NCBI GenBank assembly: GCA_034432795.1
Contig: DAOUBF010000006.1
Span: 70,821-134,820, forward strand
DNA from: DAOUBF01 sp034432795
GTDB taxonomy: Bacteria > Chloroflexota > Anaerolineae > DSLN01
DNA: 64,000 bases
Direction of reading: 5' to 3'
The first letter of the stretch is position 1; the number at the start of each line of letters is the position of its first letter. Below, one piece after another: positions 49,005-56,693 of this stretch. Below the pieces are notes generated by a model that was not told where the DNA came from, did no database searches, and worked only from the letters and a program-made list of their open reading frames with translations. Made by a program: the position numbers and the translations under genes.

Positions 49005-49036
49005 TTTTGGGACGCTTTTGGGACGTTTTTGGGACG
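49005..49036 (+). promoter_or_regulatory. Three direct repeats TTTTGGGACG, 11-bp period
   Basis: Identical decamers at 49005-49014, 49016-49025 and 49027-49036. They end 9 bp before an extended -10 like TGATACACT (TACACT at 49046-49051). This is the geometry used by OmpR/PhoB-type and SARP activators. Confidence 0.6.
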
Positions 49037-49057
49037 CTTATGTGATACACTGGTGTT

Positions 49058-49170
49058 GGTATGTATCCCCAAATCCATACTGCCGGCGCCTTCCTCCTGC
49101 TGAGCCGGCCAGCATCCTAAAGAGGCCGCCGATTCCCCCCGCTCAGGCCCCGTTGGCGGCCTCTTTAGCT
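49058..49170 (+). ncRNA. Candidate small RNA upstream of holB
   Basis: Predicted to start after TACACT (49046-49051). It folds into GTATG/CATAC (49059-49080), GCCGGC/GCCGGC (49082-49109) whose loop carries the anti-Shine-Dalgarno string CTTCCTCCTG, and a 14-bp GC-rich 3' stem (49117-49168) followed by CTTTCT. A separate holB promoter lies downstream, so this looks like its own unit rather than a holB leader. No family recognised. Confidence 0.4.
49117..49168 (+). terminator. Terminator-like stem-loop
   Basis: CTAAAGAGGCCGCC and GGCGGCCTCTTTAG: a perfect 14-bp stem with a 24-base loop. Only a short pyrimidine run follows. Confidence 0.5.
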
Positions 49171-49203
49171 TTCTCACACGCGTTGCCCATTGTCCTGCCG
49201 ACT

Positions 49204-49232
49204 TTGCGTGGTAGCGCCACGCCGGATAAAAT
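49204..49232 (+). promoter_or_regulatory. Promoter of holB
   Basis: TTGCGT (49204-49209), 17 bp, TAAAAT (49227-49232). Confidence 0.5.
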
Positions 49233-49285
49233 TCCCCTGAATTACCCGCTCACCATTGGATACGACGGTGAGCTTGAGGAAGGCG

Positions 49286-50299
49286 ATGGCGCATTGGGGC
49301 GTGATCGGACACGAATGGGCGGTAGAGTTGCTCAGCCGCAATCTGGCGGCGGGACGGGTGCGCCATGCTTACCTGTTCACCGGCCCTGCGGGCGTGGGCC
49401 GGCGCACGCTGGCGCTGGCCCTGGCGCGTGCCCTGAATTGTACCGGCCCCCAGCCCCCTTGCGGCCAGTGCCGCTCCTGCACCCTGATCGGCGATGGCAG
49501 CGCTGCTGCCCCGCCTCGCCACCCCGACGTCCGCCTGATTGAGCCTGTGGAGAGCGGCGAACGCATCCAACGTCTGGAAATCCGTATTGACCAGATCCGC
49601 GACTTGCAGCACGAACTGGCCCTGACGCCGGTGGAGGGGCGCTACCGCATTGCCATCCTGTGCGATTTTGAAGCCGCTAACGCCCACGCCGCCAACGCCC
49701 TCCTCAAGACGCTGGAGGAGCCACCCCCTCAGGTCATCCTGATCCTCACCGCATCTCAGGCGGATGTCCTCCTGCCCACGATTGTCTCGCGCTGTCAGGT
49801 GCTCAATTTGCGCCCGCTCCCCTGGCAAATTGTGCGCTCTGCCCTCCTGGCGCGGGGCGTCCCCGCCGACCAGGCCGAGACCCTGGCGCACCTGTGCGGC
49901 GGGCGTCTGGGGTGGGCGTTGCGGGCAGCGGCTGACCCGGAGCTTCTGGCGCGGCGCAGCCAGGCCCTGGACGACTTGCAACGCCTGCTCAAGGCCAGCC
50001 GTAACGCCCGCTTCACTTACGCCGAGGAACTGGCGCGGGACGGGCAGGCGCTGCGTGAGACGTTGGAGGTCTGGCTGAGCTGGTGGCGCGACCTGCTCCT
50101 GGTGACAACGGACACGCAGGCGCCATTAACTAACGCGGACCGCACACACGAACTGGAGCGCTTAGCCCAGACCATCACAGCGGACCAGGCCCGACACGCC
50201 CTGGCTCTGCTGCGCGACGCCACCTGGCACCTGGACCGCAACGCCAATCCGCGCCTGCTGGCCGAAGTGCTGCTGCTTGATCTACCCCGGCTGATGTAG
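49286..50299 (+). CDS. holB: DNA polymerase III delta' subunit-like protein (clamp loader)
   Basis: A 337-residue AAA+ protein of the HolB/DnaX family. It has GHEWAVELLSRNLAAGRVRH and YLFTGPAGVGRRTLALALAR (P-loop with R instead of K, as expected for the non-ATPase delta' subunit), the zinc-binding Cys set in CTGPQPPCGQCRSC, and NALLKTLEEPPPQVILILTA. TIVSRCQVLNLRPLP is the sensor region. It is part of the clamp loader. ATG 49286 follows GAGGAAGGCG; a TTG 30 bases upstream is possible. Confidence 0.88.
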   Translation: MAHWGVIGHEWAVELLSRNLAAGRVRHAYLFTGPAGVGRRTLALALARALNCTGPQPPCGQCRSCTLIGDGSAAAPPRHPDVRLIEPVESGERIQRLEIRIDQIRDLQHELALTPVEGRYRIAILCDFEAANAHAANALLKTLEEPPPQVILILTASQADVLLPTIVSRCQVLNLRPLPWQIVRSALLARGVPADQAETLAHLCGGRLGWALRAAADPELLARRSQALDDLQRLLKASRNARFTYAEELARDGQALRETLEVWLSWWRDLLLVTTDTQAPLTNADRTHELERLAQTITADQARHALALLRDATWHLDRNANPRLLAEVLLLDLPRLM

Positions 50300-50307
50300 A
50301 ATCCCCA

Positions 50308-50335
50308 GTAGGGGCACGGCGCGCCGTGCCCCTAC
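50308..50335. repeat. Family C palindrome after holB
   Basis: GTAGGGGCACGGCGCGCCGT and the rest of a 28-bp perfect palindrome, 8 bases after the holB stop codon. One base different from 5679-5706. Confidence 0.75.
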
Positions 50336-50372
50336 TTCAGCCCGGTGGGCGTTATGGAACGTCATGTGCGGT

Positions 50373-51188
50373 TTATTCCGCTCGCTGTCGCAATTGCTCA
50401 ACCACATCGGGCGGCACCCAGATGCTGCCGAGCATGGCGTGATCGGGGTCATCCAGGGCGTGGAAGTCGCTGCCGCCGGTGGGCACCAGGTTATACTGGC
50501 GGGCCAGGGCCAGAAGCATCTCCTGCTGTTCGGGGGTGTGATCGGGGTAGTACACCTCAATCGCGTCAAGGCCGGCGGCGACCAGGCGGAGGATGAGCGC
50601 CACCGTACCCGCCATCGCCGGGTGGGCCAGGCTGGCAACACCTCCGGCAGCATGGATCATGGCAATGGCCTCTTCCGGCGTAAGCCGATAGCGGGGGACG
50701 TAGGCCGGCCCTTCATGGCCGATGTACTTCTCAAAGGCTTCGCTGATCGTGGTGATGTAGCCGCGTTCTAATAGCGCCCGTGCCACATGGGGGCGACCGA
50801 CCGCGCCCTCGCCCGCGATAGCCTGTACCCGCTCCCAATCCAGCGGCAACCCCAGGCGGGCCAGCTTCTCCACCATCAGCCGGGCGCGCCCCAATCGGGC
50901 GTTGCGCAACGTGGCCAGGTGGGCCTGGAAGGCGGCATCATCCGGGCGGACGAAATAGCCCAGGAAGTGGACATCGCCGTCTTCGCTTTCCGTGTTGATC
51001 TCCACGCCGGCGATGACCTCCAGGCCCGTGCCCCGCGCTGCGGCCTGCGCCTCGGCCACACCGTCGGTGGTGTCATGATCGGTGAGGGCAATGGCTGTCA
51101 GGCCGCGCTCCAGCGCCAGGTGAACGAGTTCGGTGGGTGTCAGGCGGCCATCCGACGCCGTGCTGTGTGTGTGCAGGTCTATGCGCAT
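50373..51188 (-). CDS. PHP-domain phosphoesterase
   Basis: A 271-residue PHP protein. Metal-binding motifs: DLHTHSTASDG (residues 3-13), LTDHDTTDG, IAGVEINTE, ASLAHPAM and GGSDFHA. Related enzymes (RNase AM/YciV-like) degrade 5'-phosphorylated oligonucleotides or 3',5'-nucleoside bisphosphates. The ATG at 51188 is six bases after TATATT in a well-spaced promoter, so the mRNA is probably leaderless. The frame is open upstream, but that part lies beyond the promoter. Confidence 0.9.
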   Translation of the reverse strand: MRIDLHTHSTASDGRLTPTELVHLALERGLTAIALTDHDTTDGVAEAQAAARGTGLEVIAGVEINTESEDGDVHFLGYFVRPDDAAFQAHLATLRNARLGRARLMVEKLARLGLPLDWERVQAIAGEGAVGRPHVARALLERGYITTISEAFEKYIGHEGPAYVPRYRLTPEEAIAMIHAAGGVASLAHPAMAGTVALILRLVAAGLDAIEVYYPDHTPEQQEMLLALARQYNLVPTGGSDFHALDDPDHAMLGSIWVPPDVVEQLRQRAE

Positions 51189-51194
51189 GAAGCC

Positions 51195-51223
51195 AATATA
51201 CCCTGCCCTGTGCCGCTGTGCAA
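51195..51223 (-). promoter_or_regulatory. Promoter giving a leaderless PHP mRNA
   Basis: TTGCAC (51218-51223), 17 bp, TATATT (51195-51200) on the minus strand; GGCTTC then ATG follow. Confidence 0.7.
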
Positions 51224-51433
51224 GTTCACCCCGGATGTATTCCACGGGGCAGATGTGGTACGCTGGCCACGACGAGAACAACGAGAACAGGAGGGAGCAG
51301 AGCATAGACGTGGCACAGCAGGAACGGAAGACAAGGATGGTCCAAGACGCGCAGGCCACCTTGGAGAAGCGGCTGGCACAGCGGCCAGCGGGCGAGGCGA
51401 TGACACTGAGTAGGCGGGGTTTCCCTCCCCGGC

Positions 51434-51457
51434 GTAGGGCAGGTTTCTATACCTGCC
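51434..51457. repeat. Family D hairpin variant
   Basis: GTAGGGCAGG, TTTCTATA, CCTGCC: same GTAGG start and loop position as the other family D copies, with compensatory stem changes. Confidence 0.65.
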
Positions 51458-51475
51458 GCTCTTCGGCCCTGTTGC

Positions 51476-51499
51476 GGCGGCTATGGAAAGCCGCCCTAC
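51476..51499. repeat. Family D hairpin, copy 2
   Basis: GGCGGC, TATGGAAA, GCCGCCCTAC: reverse orientation of 38266-38289. Confidence 0.7.
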
Positions 51500-51573
51500 A
51501 GGCTTCCAGACCCTCTGGGCCGCCGCCTGAATCCTGCCCCAGATGTGGAATACACCCATCTGGAGATAGCCAG

Positions 51574-51602
51574 TTGCGCGAAATGACTAAGCCGACTATA
51601 AT
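51574..51602 (+). promoter_or_regulatory. Promoter of the ABC transporter operon
   Basis: TTGCGC (51574-51579), 17 bp, TATAAT (51597-51602). Leader of about 50 bases. Confidence 0.65.
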
Positions 51603-51626
51603 TCCCTTACCGACCTGTTTATAGTC
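51594..51626 (+). promoter_or_regulatory. Operator-like inverted repeat at the transporter promoter
   Basis: GACTATA (51594-51600) overlaps the -10 and pairs with TATAGTC (51620-51626). A second pair, AATGACTA (51582-51589) and TAGTCATT (51622-51629), shares the right arm. Confidence 0.4.
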
Positions 51627-51657
51627 ATTCCCCCACATGAAAGGGCCGGGAGGAGTC

Positions 51658-52572
51658 ATGAGCGAGAGCGCCATGGTTTCTGCCACACAGGATCAACTCG
51701 CCGCCTCAAGCGCGCAGATAAGAAGCCCTGGCTGGCGCCGTATCGCCCGCACGCTCTCCCCCCTCGCGCTTATGGCCTTCATCGTCCTCCTGTGGGAAAC
51801 CGTCAAGTTCGCCTTCAACATCACCGACTACAACCTGCCTCACCTGATCCCCCTCCCCTTTCTGAACCGGGGCGGGACAGCGGGCGACGAGATGCCATCT
51901 ATTCTGGGCGCGTTCTTCAAGCCGACCGCCACCGGGCCGCTGTTGATCACCGTCCTGGCCAAAGCCGCGTTGATCACCTGGCTGGAGGCTTTGGCCGGGT
52001 TCATCCTGGGCGGCGCTTTGGGCTTCCTCCTGGGCGTGACCTTCGTCCATTCGCGCCTGCTAGAGCGCGGCCTGCTCCCCTACGTCGTGGCTTCGCAGAC
52101 CGTGCCTATCCTGGCCATCGCCCCAATGGTCGTCGTCTGGCGCGGTACCGGTTGGGACAGCAAGGCCATCATCGCGGCCTACCTGACGTTCTTCCCGGTG
52201 ACGATCAATACCCTGCGCGGCCTGCAATCGGTGGAGCCAACCGCGCTGGAACTTATGCACTCCTACGCCGCCACCAAACGCGCTATCCTCTTCAAGCTCC
52301 GTATCCCCGCTGCCGTGCCCTATATCTTCACCGCGCTCAAAATCTCGGCGACGGCCAGCGTCGTCGGCGCGATCATCGGCGAGTTGCCTGTGGGATCCAC
52401 CCAGGGGATCGGCCCGGCGATCATCAACTACGCTCAGTACTACAACACCTGGCCGCCCAACCTGTGGGCGACCATCCTGGTGGCTGCGCTGGTGGGCATC
52501 GGCTTCTATGCCCTGGTCGCGCTGGTGGAGCGTCGCGTCGTCACCTGGTTGCCACCGACAGAGGGAGGATAA
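51658..52572 (+). CDS. ABC transporter permease (SsuC/TauC type)
   Basis: A 304-residue permease with six membrane helices and the EAA-type loop (VEPTALELMHSYAATKRAIL, about residues 197-216) before FKLRIPAAVPYIFTALKISA. It belongs to the nitrate/sulfonate/taurine/pyrimidine-precursor transporter group. RBS GGGAGGAG. It is followed 3 bases later by the ATPase gene. The binding protein downstream is of the NMT1/THI5 type, and the catabolic neighbours suggest a pyrimidine, hydantoin or ureide substrate. Confidence 0.88.
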   Translation: MSESAMVSATQDQLAASSAQIRSPGWRRIARTLSPLALMAFIVLLWETVKFAFNITDYNLPHLIPLPFLNRGGTAGDEMPSILGAFFKPTATGPLLITVLAKAALITWLEALAGFILGGALGFLLGVTFVHSRLLERGLLPYVVASQTVPILAIAPMVVVWRGTGWDSKAIIAAYLTFFPVTINTLRGLQSVEPTALELMHSYAATKRAILFKLRIPAAVPYIFTALKISATASVVGAIIGELPVGSTQGIGPAIINYAQYYNTWPPNLWATILVAALVGIGFYALVALVERRVVTWLPPTEGG

Positions 52573-52575
52573 CCT

Positions 52576-53361
52576 ATGGTCCAACCACCGGTTGATTCTA
52601 CCCCTATCGTCAGCATTGAGAACGTCAGCAAGGTCTTCGGCAACGGCGCCAACAGCACCACCGCGCTCCATCGCGTCAACCTGAGCATTCAGCCAGGCGA
52701 GTTCGTCTCGCTCATCGGCCCCTCCGGCTGCGGCAAGTCCACACTGTTGCGCCTGGTCGCCGACCTGCTCCAGCCAACAGAGGGAACCATCCGTGTCAAG
52801 GGCAAAACGCCGCGCCAGGCCCGCCTGGACCGCGATTACGGCATGGTATTCCAGTCGCCGGTGCTCTACGACTGGCGCACAGTTAAGCGCAACGTGCAGC
52901 TCCCCCTGGAGATCATGCGCTATCCGCCCGCCGAGCGCGAGCGGCTGGCTGAGGAGATGCTGGCGCTGGTCGGGCTGGCCGAGTTCCGCAACCACCGGCC
53001 CTGGCAACTATCGGGCGGCATGCAACAGCGCGTGGCCATTGCCCGCGCCCTGGCCTTCAAGCCCTCCATCCTGCTCATGGATGAACCCTTCGGCGCGCTG
53101 GATGAGTTGACCCGCGAGCGCATGAACTACGAGTTGCTCAACATTTGGGGTCAGACGAACACTACCGTCATCTTCGTGACCCACTCTATCCCCGAAGCCG
53201 TGTTCCTGTCCAGCCGCGTCGTGGTCATGACCCCCCGCCCCGGCAAGATTGAGAAAGTCATCCCTATTGACCTGCCCCGACCGCGCACTTTTGAGACGCG
53301 GGAGCAGACACGCTTCTTTGAGTTGGTCACCGAAGTGCGCGAAAGCCTGAGGGAGACATAA
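52576..53361 (+). CDS. ABC transporter ATP-binding protein (SsuB/TauB type)
   Basis: A 261-residue ATPase: Walker A GPSGCGKST, Q-loop in GMVFQSPVLYDW, signature LSGGMQQRVAIARAL, Walker B LLMDEPFGALDE and H-loop FVTHSIPEA. It drives import through the two permeases. Its last base is the first base of the next gene's start codon (TAATG), so the genes are tightly coupled. Confidence 0.93.
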   Translation: MVQPPVDSTPIVSIENVSKVFGNGANSTTALHRVNLSIQPGEFVSLIGPSGCGKSTLLRLVADLLQPTEGTIRVKGKTPRQARLDRDYGMVFQSPVLYDWRTVKRNVQLPLEIMRYPPAERERLAEEMLALVGLAEFRNHRPWQLSGGMQQRVAIARALAFKPSILLMDEPFGALDELTRERMNYELLNIWGQTNTTVIFVTHSIPEAVFLSSRVVVMTPRPGKIEKVIPIDLPRPRTFETREQTRFFELVTEVRESLRET

Positions 53362-54314
53362 TGGCCGTTGAGGTCCCGGAGATTTATGCCGAGCGCGCTG
53401 CCGACCGCCTGATTATCGGTCGCACTACACGGCTGCTGCGGCGTTACATCCCGGCGTTGGTGGTCTTTATTCTGGTTATCCTCATTTGGGAATGGGCGTT
53501 CCACTTCTTCCAGATCGGCAGCTTCCTCCTCCGCCCGCCCTCCAGCATCGCCCGCAAGTTCGTGGAATTGTGCCCGCCGGCCTCCATTGGGCCGGGGTTC
53601 GCCAACGCCGCCGTGACCTTCGTGAGCGGCCTGGTGCAGCCAAGCCGGTGGTCGCGGCTGGGGCTGGATGTCTATGGGGCGATGGGCGATTGTACGCTGT
53701 TCGGCCGGGGGCTGTACACGTTTATGGAGGCCATTGGCGGCTACATCATTGGCTGTGGGCTGGGGCTGCTCGTCGGCTTGAGCATCGCCCGCTGGCCTGC
53801 GGCCTCTCGCCTGATCATGCCCTACGCCATCGCCACCAACTCCATCCCCATCATCGCGCTCTCGCCCATCATGACGGTCTGGTTCGGCATTGAGCAAGGC
53901 TCTAAGATCGCCATCGTGGCCGTCATGACCTTCTTCCCCATGCTGCTCTCCACCATCCGGGGGTTGAACTCCGCCGACCGGGCCTCGCTGGACCTGATGC
54001 GCTCGTATGCGGCCACAGAGCTAGAGGTGTTCTTCAAGCTGCGCCTGCCGACCGCGTTACCGTTCATGTTCAGCGCGCTCAAGGTCGCCACAACGCTGAG
54101 CATGATCGGCGCGGTGGTGGCCGAGTTCTTCGGCGGCTTCACCAAGGCGTTGGGCGTGTATATCAAGAGCGAAGCCAGCCTGCTGCACCTGGATGAGGCC
54201 TGGGCAGCGATCATCGTCGCCTGCATCCTGGGCATCGCCTTCTACTGGGTTATTGCTTTGATTGAGCGGCTGGCCTTGCCCTGGCATGTCTCGTTCAGGA
54301 CGGAAGACGGATGA
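53361..54314 (+). CDS. ABC transporter permease (SsuC/TauC type), second subunit
   Basis: A 317-residue permease with six helices and the EAA loop DRASLDLMRSYAATELEVFF before KLRLPTALPFMFSALKVATT. A loop of about 45 residues (around 65-110) is longer than in the first permease. Two different permease genes imply a heterodimeric transporter. It overlaps the ATPase gene by one base and is followed by a repeat-filled spacer before the binding-protein gene. Confidence 0.88.
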   Translation: MAVEVPEIYAERAADRLIIGRTTRLLRRYIPALVVFILVILIWEWAFHFFQIGSFLLRPPSSIARKFVELCPPASIGPGFANAAVTFVSGLVQPSRWSRLGLDVYGAMGDCTLFGRGLYTFMEAIGGYIIGCGLGLLVGLSIARWPAASRLIMPYAIATNSIPIIALSPIMTVWFGIEQGSKIAIVAVMTFFPMLLSTIRGLNSADRASLDLMRSYAATELEVFFKLRLPTALPFMFSALKVATTLSMIGAVVAEFFGGFTKALGVYIKSEASLLHLDEAWAAIIVACILGIAFYWVIALIERLALPWHVSFRTEDG

Positions 54315-54415
54315 CGGAGGACGGACCCCTCCCCTTACTTCCCTCCCCTAATAGGGGGGGGGAAGGGGGAGGGGTTCCTCCGTCTTCTGTCCTGACACTG
54401 GGGAAGGGGGTGATT
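54300..54415. repeat. Family B arms enclosing a family A palindrome
   Basis: GGAAGACGGATGACGGAGGA on the left and TCCTCCGTCTTCTGTCC on the right surround a CCCCTCCCC/GGGGAGGGG palindrome: a nested repeat between transporter genes. Confidence 0.65.
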
Positions 54416-54490
54416 CTCAAAAAAACGAATCGTCTGGCGTGCGAATACCCCATCATTTAAGCCTGAATCTTAAGGGAGGAGGAACGCGCT

Positions 54491-55591
54491 ATGAAACCCA
54501 AGTGGATGCCCACAGCCCTGCTGATCGTCGTGCTCAGCCTACTCATCACCGCATGTGGTGGTACCCCCCAACCCGCAGCCACAGGCGCCAAGGACAAGGT
54601 CACGCTTCAGCTCAAGTGGGTGGTGCAGTCGCAATTCGCCGGCTATTATGCCGCCAAGGAGAAGGGCTTTTACGATGCCGAGAACCTGGACGTGACCATC
54701 CAGCCCGGCGGCCCCGACATCATCCCGGAGCAGGTCGTCGCCGGTGGATCGGCCCAGTTCGGCCTGGACTGGCTGCCCAGCCTGCTCTCCGCCCGCGAGC
54801 AGGGCACGCCGCTGGTCAACATCGCCCAGGTCTTCCAGTACAGCGGCATGCGCGAGATTTTCTGGAAAGATAGCGGCATGACCGGCGTGGCGGACTTCAA
54901 GGGCAAAAAGATCGCCGTCTGGCTGGGCGGCAACGAGTTTGAGCTGTTGGCCACGCTCAACAAGTACGGCCTGGACAAGGACAAGGACCTGACCATCGTG
55001 CAGCAGCCCTTTGATATGAACCTGCTGCTCAACCGCGAGGTGGACGCGGCGGCGGCCATGACCTATAACGAGTACGCCCAGGTCCTGGAGACGACCAACC
55101 CCAAGACCGGCCAACTCTACAAGCCGGAGGACCTGGTGGTGATTGACTTCAACAAGGAGGGCACAGCCATGCTGGAGGACGGCATCTTCACCACCGAGGC
55201 CTTCCTCCAGGACGCCAAGAACCAGGACATCGCTGTTCGCTTCTTGCGGGCCTCGTTCCGCGGCTGGATTTACTGCCGCGACAACTGGCAGGAGTGCGTG
55301 GAGATCGTCCTGAAGCAGGGGCCAACGCTGGGGCGCGGGCACATGACCTGGCAAATGAACGAGATCAACAAGCTGATCTGGCCTTCCCCCAACGGCATCG
55401 GCGTGATGGACCCGAAGCTCTACCAGCAGACGGTGGACATCGCGCTCAAGTTCGGCGTGATCAAGAACCCGCCCCCGGCCAATGCCTACACCGACAAGTA
55501 CGCCAGGGAAGCGCTTCAAGGCATCACCGAGGACACCAAGGGCCTGAACTGGCAACCGGCGGTGGTGGAGGTGACGCCAGGAGGCAAATAA
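54491..55591 (+). CDS. NMT1/THI5-like ABC transporter substrate-binding lipoprotein
   Basis: A 366-residue lipoprotein: signal peptide with lipobox LLITACGG (Cys22), then a periplasmic-binding fold with LQLKWVVQSQFAGYYAAKEK, FYDAENLDVTIQPGGPD, FGLDWLPSLLSAREQG and VDAAAAMTYNEYAQVLE, as in pyrimidine-precursor and riboflavin/pyrimidine binding proteins. RBS GGGAGGAGGAACGC. It determines the substrate of the transporter; uracil, N-formylaminopyrimidine, hydantoin or ureido acids are candidates. Confidence 0.88.
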   Translation: MKPKWMPTALLIVVLSLLITACGGTPQPAATGAKDKVTLQLKWVVQSQFAGYYAAKEKGFYDAENLDVTIQPGGPDIIPEQVVAGGSAQFGLDWLPSLLSAREQGTPLVNIAQVFQYSGMREIFWKDSGMTGVADFKGKKIAVWLGGNEFELLATLNKYGLDKDKDLTIVQQPFDMNLLLNREVDAAAAMTYNEYAQVLETTNPKTGQLYKPEDLVVIDFNKEGTAMLEDGIFTTEAFLQDAKNQDIAVRFLRASFRGWIYCRDNWQECVEIVLKQGPTLGRGHMTWQMNEINKLIWPSPNGIGVMDPKLYQQTVDIALKFGVIKNPPPANAYTDKYAREALQGITEDTKGLNWQPAVVEVTPGGK

Positions 55592-55599
55592 CTTATGTG

Positions 55600-55644
55600 A
55601 GGACGGAAGACGGAGGGCTTCTCCGTCTTCCGTCTTCCGTCCCA
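55600..55644. repeat. Family B inverted repeat
   Basis: GAGGACGGAAGACGGAG, GGCTT, CTCCGTCTTCCGTCTTCCGT: a hairpin 9 bases after the binding-protein gene. Confidence 0.65.
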
Positions 55645-55667
55645 ATGATCAAGGTGAAGGAGGACCT

Positions 55668-56531
55668 ATGGCACGGATTGTACGCGGCGCCTTGTTGCAG
55701 GCCACCTGGACCGGCGACAAGGAGTCCATGATCCAGAAGCACGTGCAGTATGTGGAACAGGCAGCCAGGCATGGGGCGCAGGTGATGTGCTTCCAGGAAC
55801 TGTTCTATGGGCCGTACTTCTGCCAGGTGCAGGACCCCAAGTTCTACAGCCTGACCGAGCGCATCCCCGATGGCCCCACGACCAAACTGATGCAGGAGGT
55901 CGCCCGGCAGAACAACATCGTCCTGATCGTCCCCATGTATGAGGAGGACCAGACCGGCGTGTACTACAACACCGCCGCGGTGATTGACGCGGACGGCAAA
56001 TACCTGGGCAAGTACCGCAAGACACACATCCCCCAGGTGAACGGCTTCTGGGAGAAGTTCTACTTCCGGCCGGGCAACCTGGGCTATCCGGTGTTTGACA
56101 CCGCCGTTGGCAGGATCGGCGTGTACATCTGCTATGACCGCCATTTCCCAGAGGGGGCACGCATGTTGGGGCTGCACGGGGCGGAACTGGTGTTCATCCC
56201 CTCGGCCACCTCACGCGGCCTCTCCATGCACCTGTGGGAGATTGAGCAGCGCGCCCACGCCATCTTCAACGGCTATTTCGTGGGCACGATCAACCGCGTG
56301 GGCCAGGAGCCGGAGCTTGGCCCCAACGACTACTACGGTACGAGCTACTTCGTGGACCCGCGCGGCCAGTATGTGCCCGACATCCTCACCGGCCAGCCCA
56401 AGGCCAGCGACCGCGAGGAGCAACTGATCATCGCCGACCTGGACCTGGACAAGGTGCGCGAGGTGCGCAATACCTGGCAGTTCTACCGCGACCGCCGACC
56501 GGAGGCATATGGTGATATTGTGGCGCCGTAG
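55668..56531 (+). CDS. Beta-ureidopropionase/N-carbamoyl amidohydrolase (nitrilase superfamily)
   Basis: A 287-residue carbon-nitrogen hydrolase with the Glu-Lys-Cys triad E44 (MCFQELFYG), K118 (KYRKTHIP) and C155 (YICYDRHFPEG). It resembles N-carbamoylputrescine amidase and beta-ureidopropionase. In this setting it most likely hydrolyses N-carbamoyl-beta-alanine (or another N-carbamoyl amino acid) made by the nearby dihydropyrimidinase to an amino acid, CO2 and ammonia. RBS AAGGAGG about 6 bases before the ATG. Confidence 0.9.
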   Translation: MARIVRGALLQATWTGDKESMIQKHVQYVEQAARHGAQVMCFQELFYGPYFCQVQDPKFYSLTERIPDGPTTKLMQEVARQNNIVLIVPMYEEDQTGVYYNTAAVIDADGKYLGKYRKTHIPQVNGFWEKFYFRPGNLGYPVFDTAVGRIGVYICYDRHFPEGARMLGLHGAELVFIPSATSRGLSMHLWEIEQRAHAIFNGYFVGTINRVGQEPELGPNDYYGTSYFVDPRGQYVPDILTGQPKASDREEQLIIADLDLDKVREVRNTWQFYRDRRPEAYGDIVAP

Positions 56532-56573
56532 CTAAATCAGAGAGGAACTCTAGGAACTTGGAGCCAGGCATCC

Positions 56574-56597
56574 GGCGGCTATGGAAAGCCGCCCTAC
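56574..56597. repeat. Family D hairpin, copy 3
   Basis: Identical 24 bp to 51476-51499. Confidence 0.7.
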
Positions 56598-56612
56598 TGC
56601 TCGGACCCAGCC

Positions 56613-56636
56613 GTAGGCCGGGTTTCCATACCCGGC
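56613..56636. repeat. Family D hairpin variant
   Basis: GTAGGCCGGG, TTTCCATA, CCCGGC: stem changed on both sides, loop kept. Confidence 0.65.
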
Positions 56637-56693
56637 ATCTGAGTTCCTCTGGGTTCCCCTGAATTTCTACGGCTGCCAGAGGAGATGGATGGT

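Larger units (their letters stand above)
48778..49285. other. Divergent spacer between osmC and holB
   Basis: 508 bases without a convincing protein gene. It holds the osmC promoter, a family A repeat, an AT-rich stretch (48960-49005), three 11-bp-period direct repeats, a candidate small RNA with terminator-like stem, and the holB promoter, each listed separately. Confidence 0.55.
51189..51657. other. Divergent spacer between the PHP gene and the ABC transporter operon
   Basis: No firmly supported gene. A short plus-strand frame from GTG near 51309 (MAQQERKTRMVQDAQATLEK) has an AGGAGGGAG upstream but runs into family D hairpins, so it may be a broken or spurious small gene. Two family D hairpins, a promoter and an operator-like inverted repeat are listed separately. 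Confidence 0.45.

Noticed and set aside
49018..49285. Plus-strand open frame across the spacer upstream of holB
   Set aside because: Its codons run through the -10 element, the terminator-like stem and the holB promoter, and it joins the holB region out of frame.
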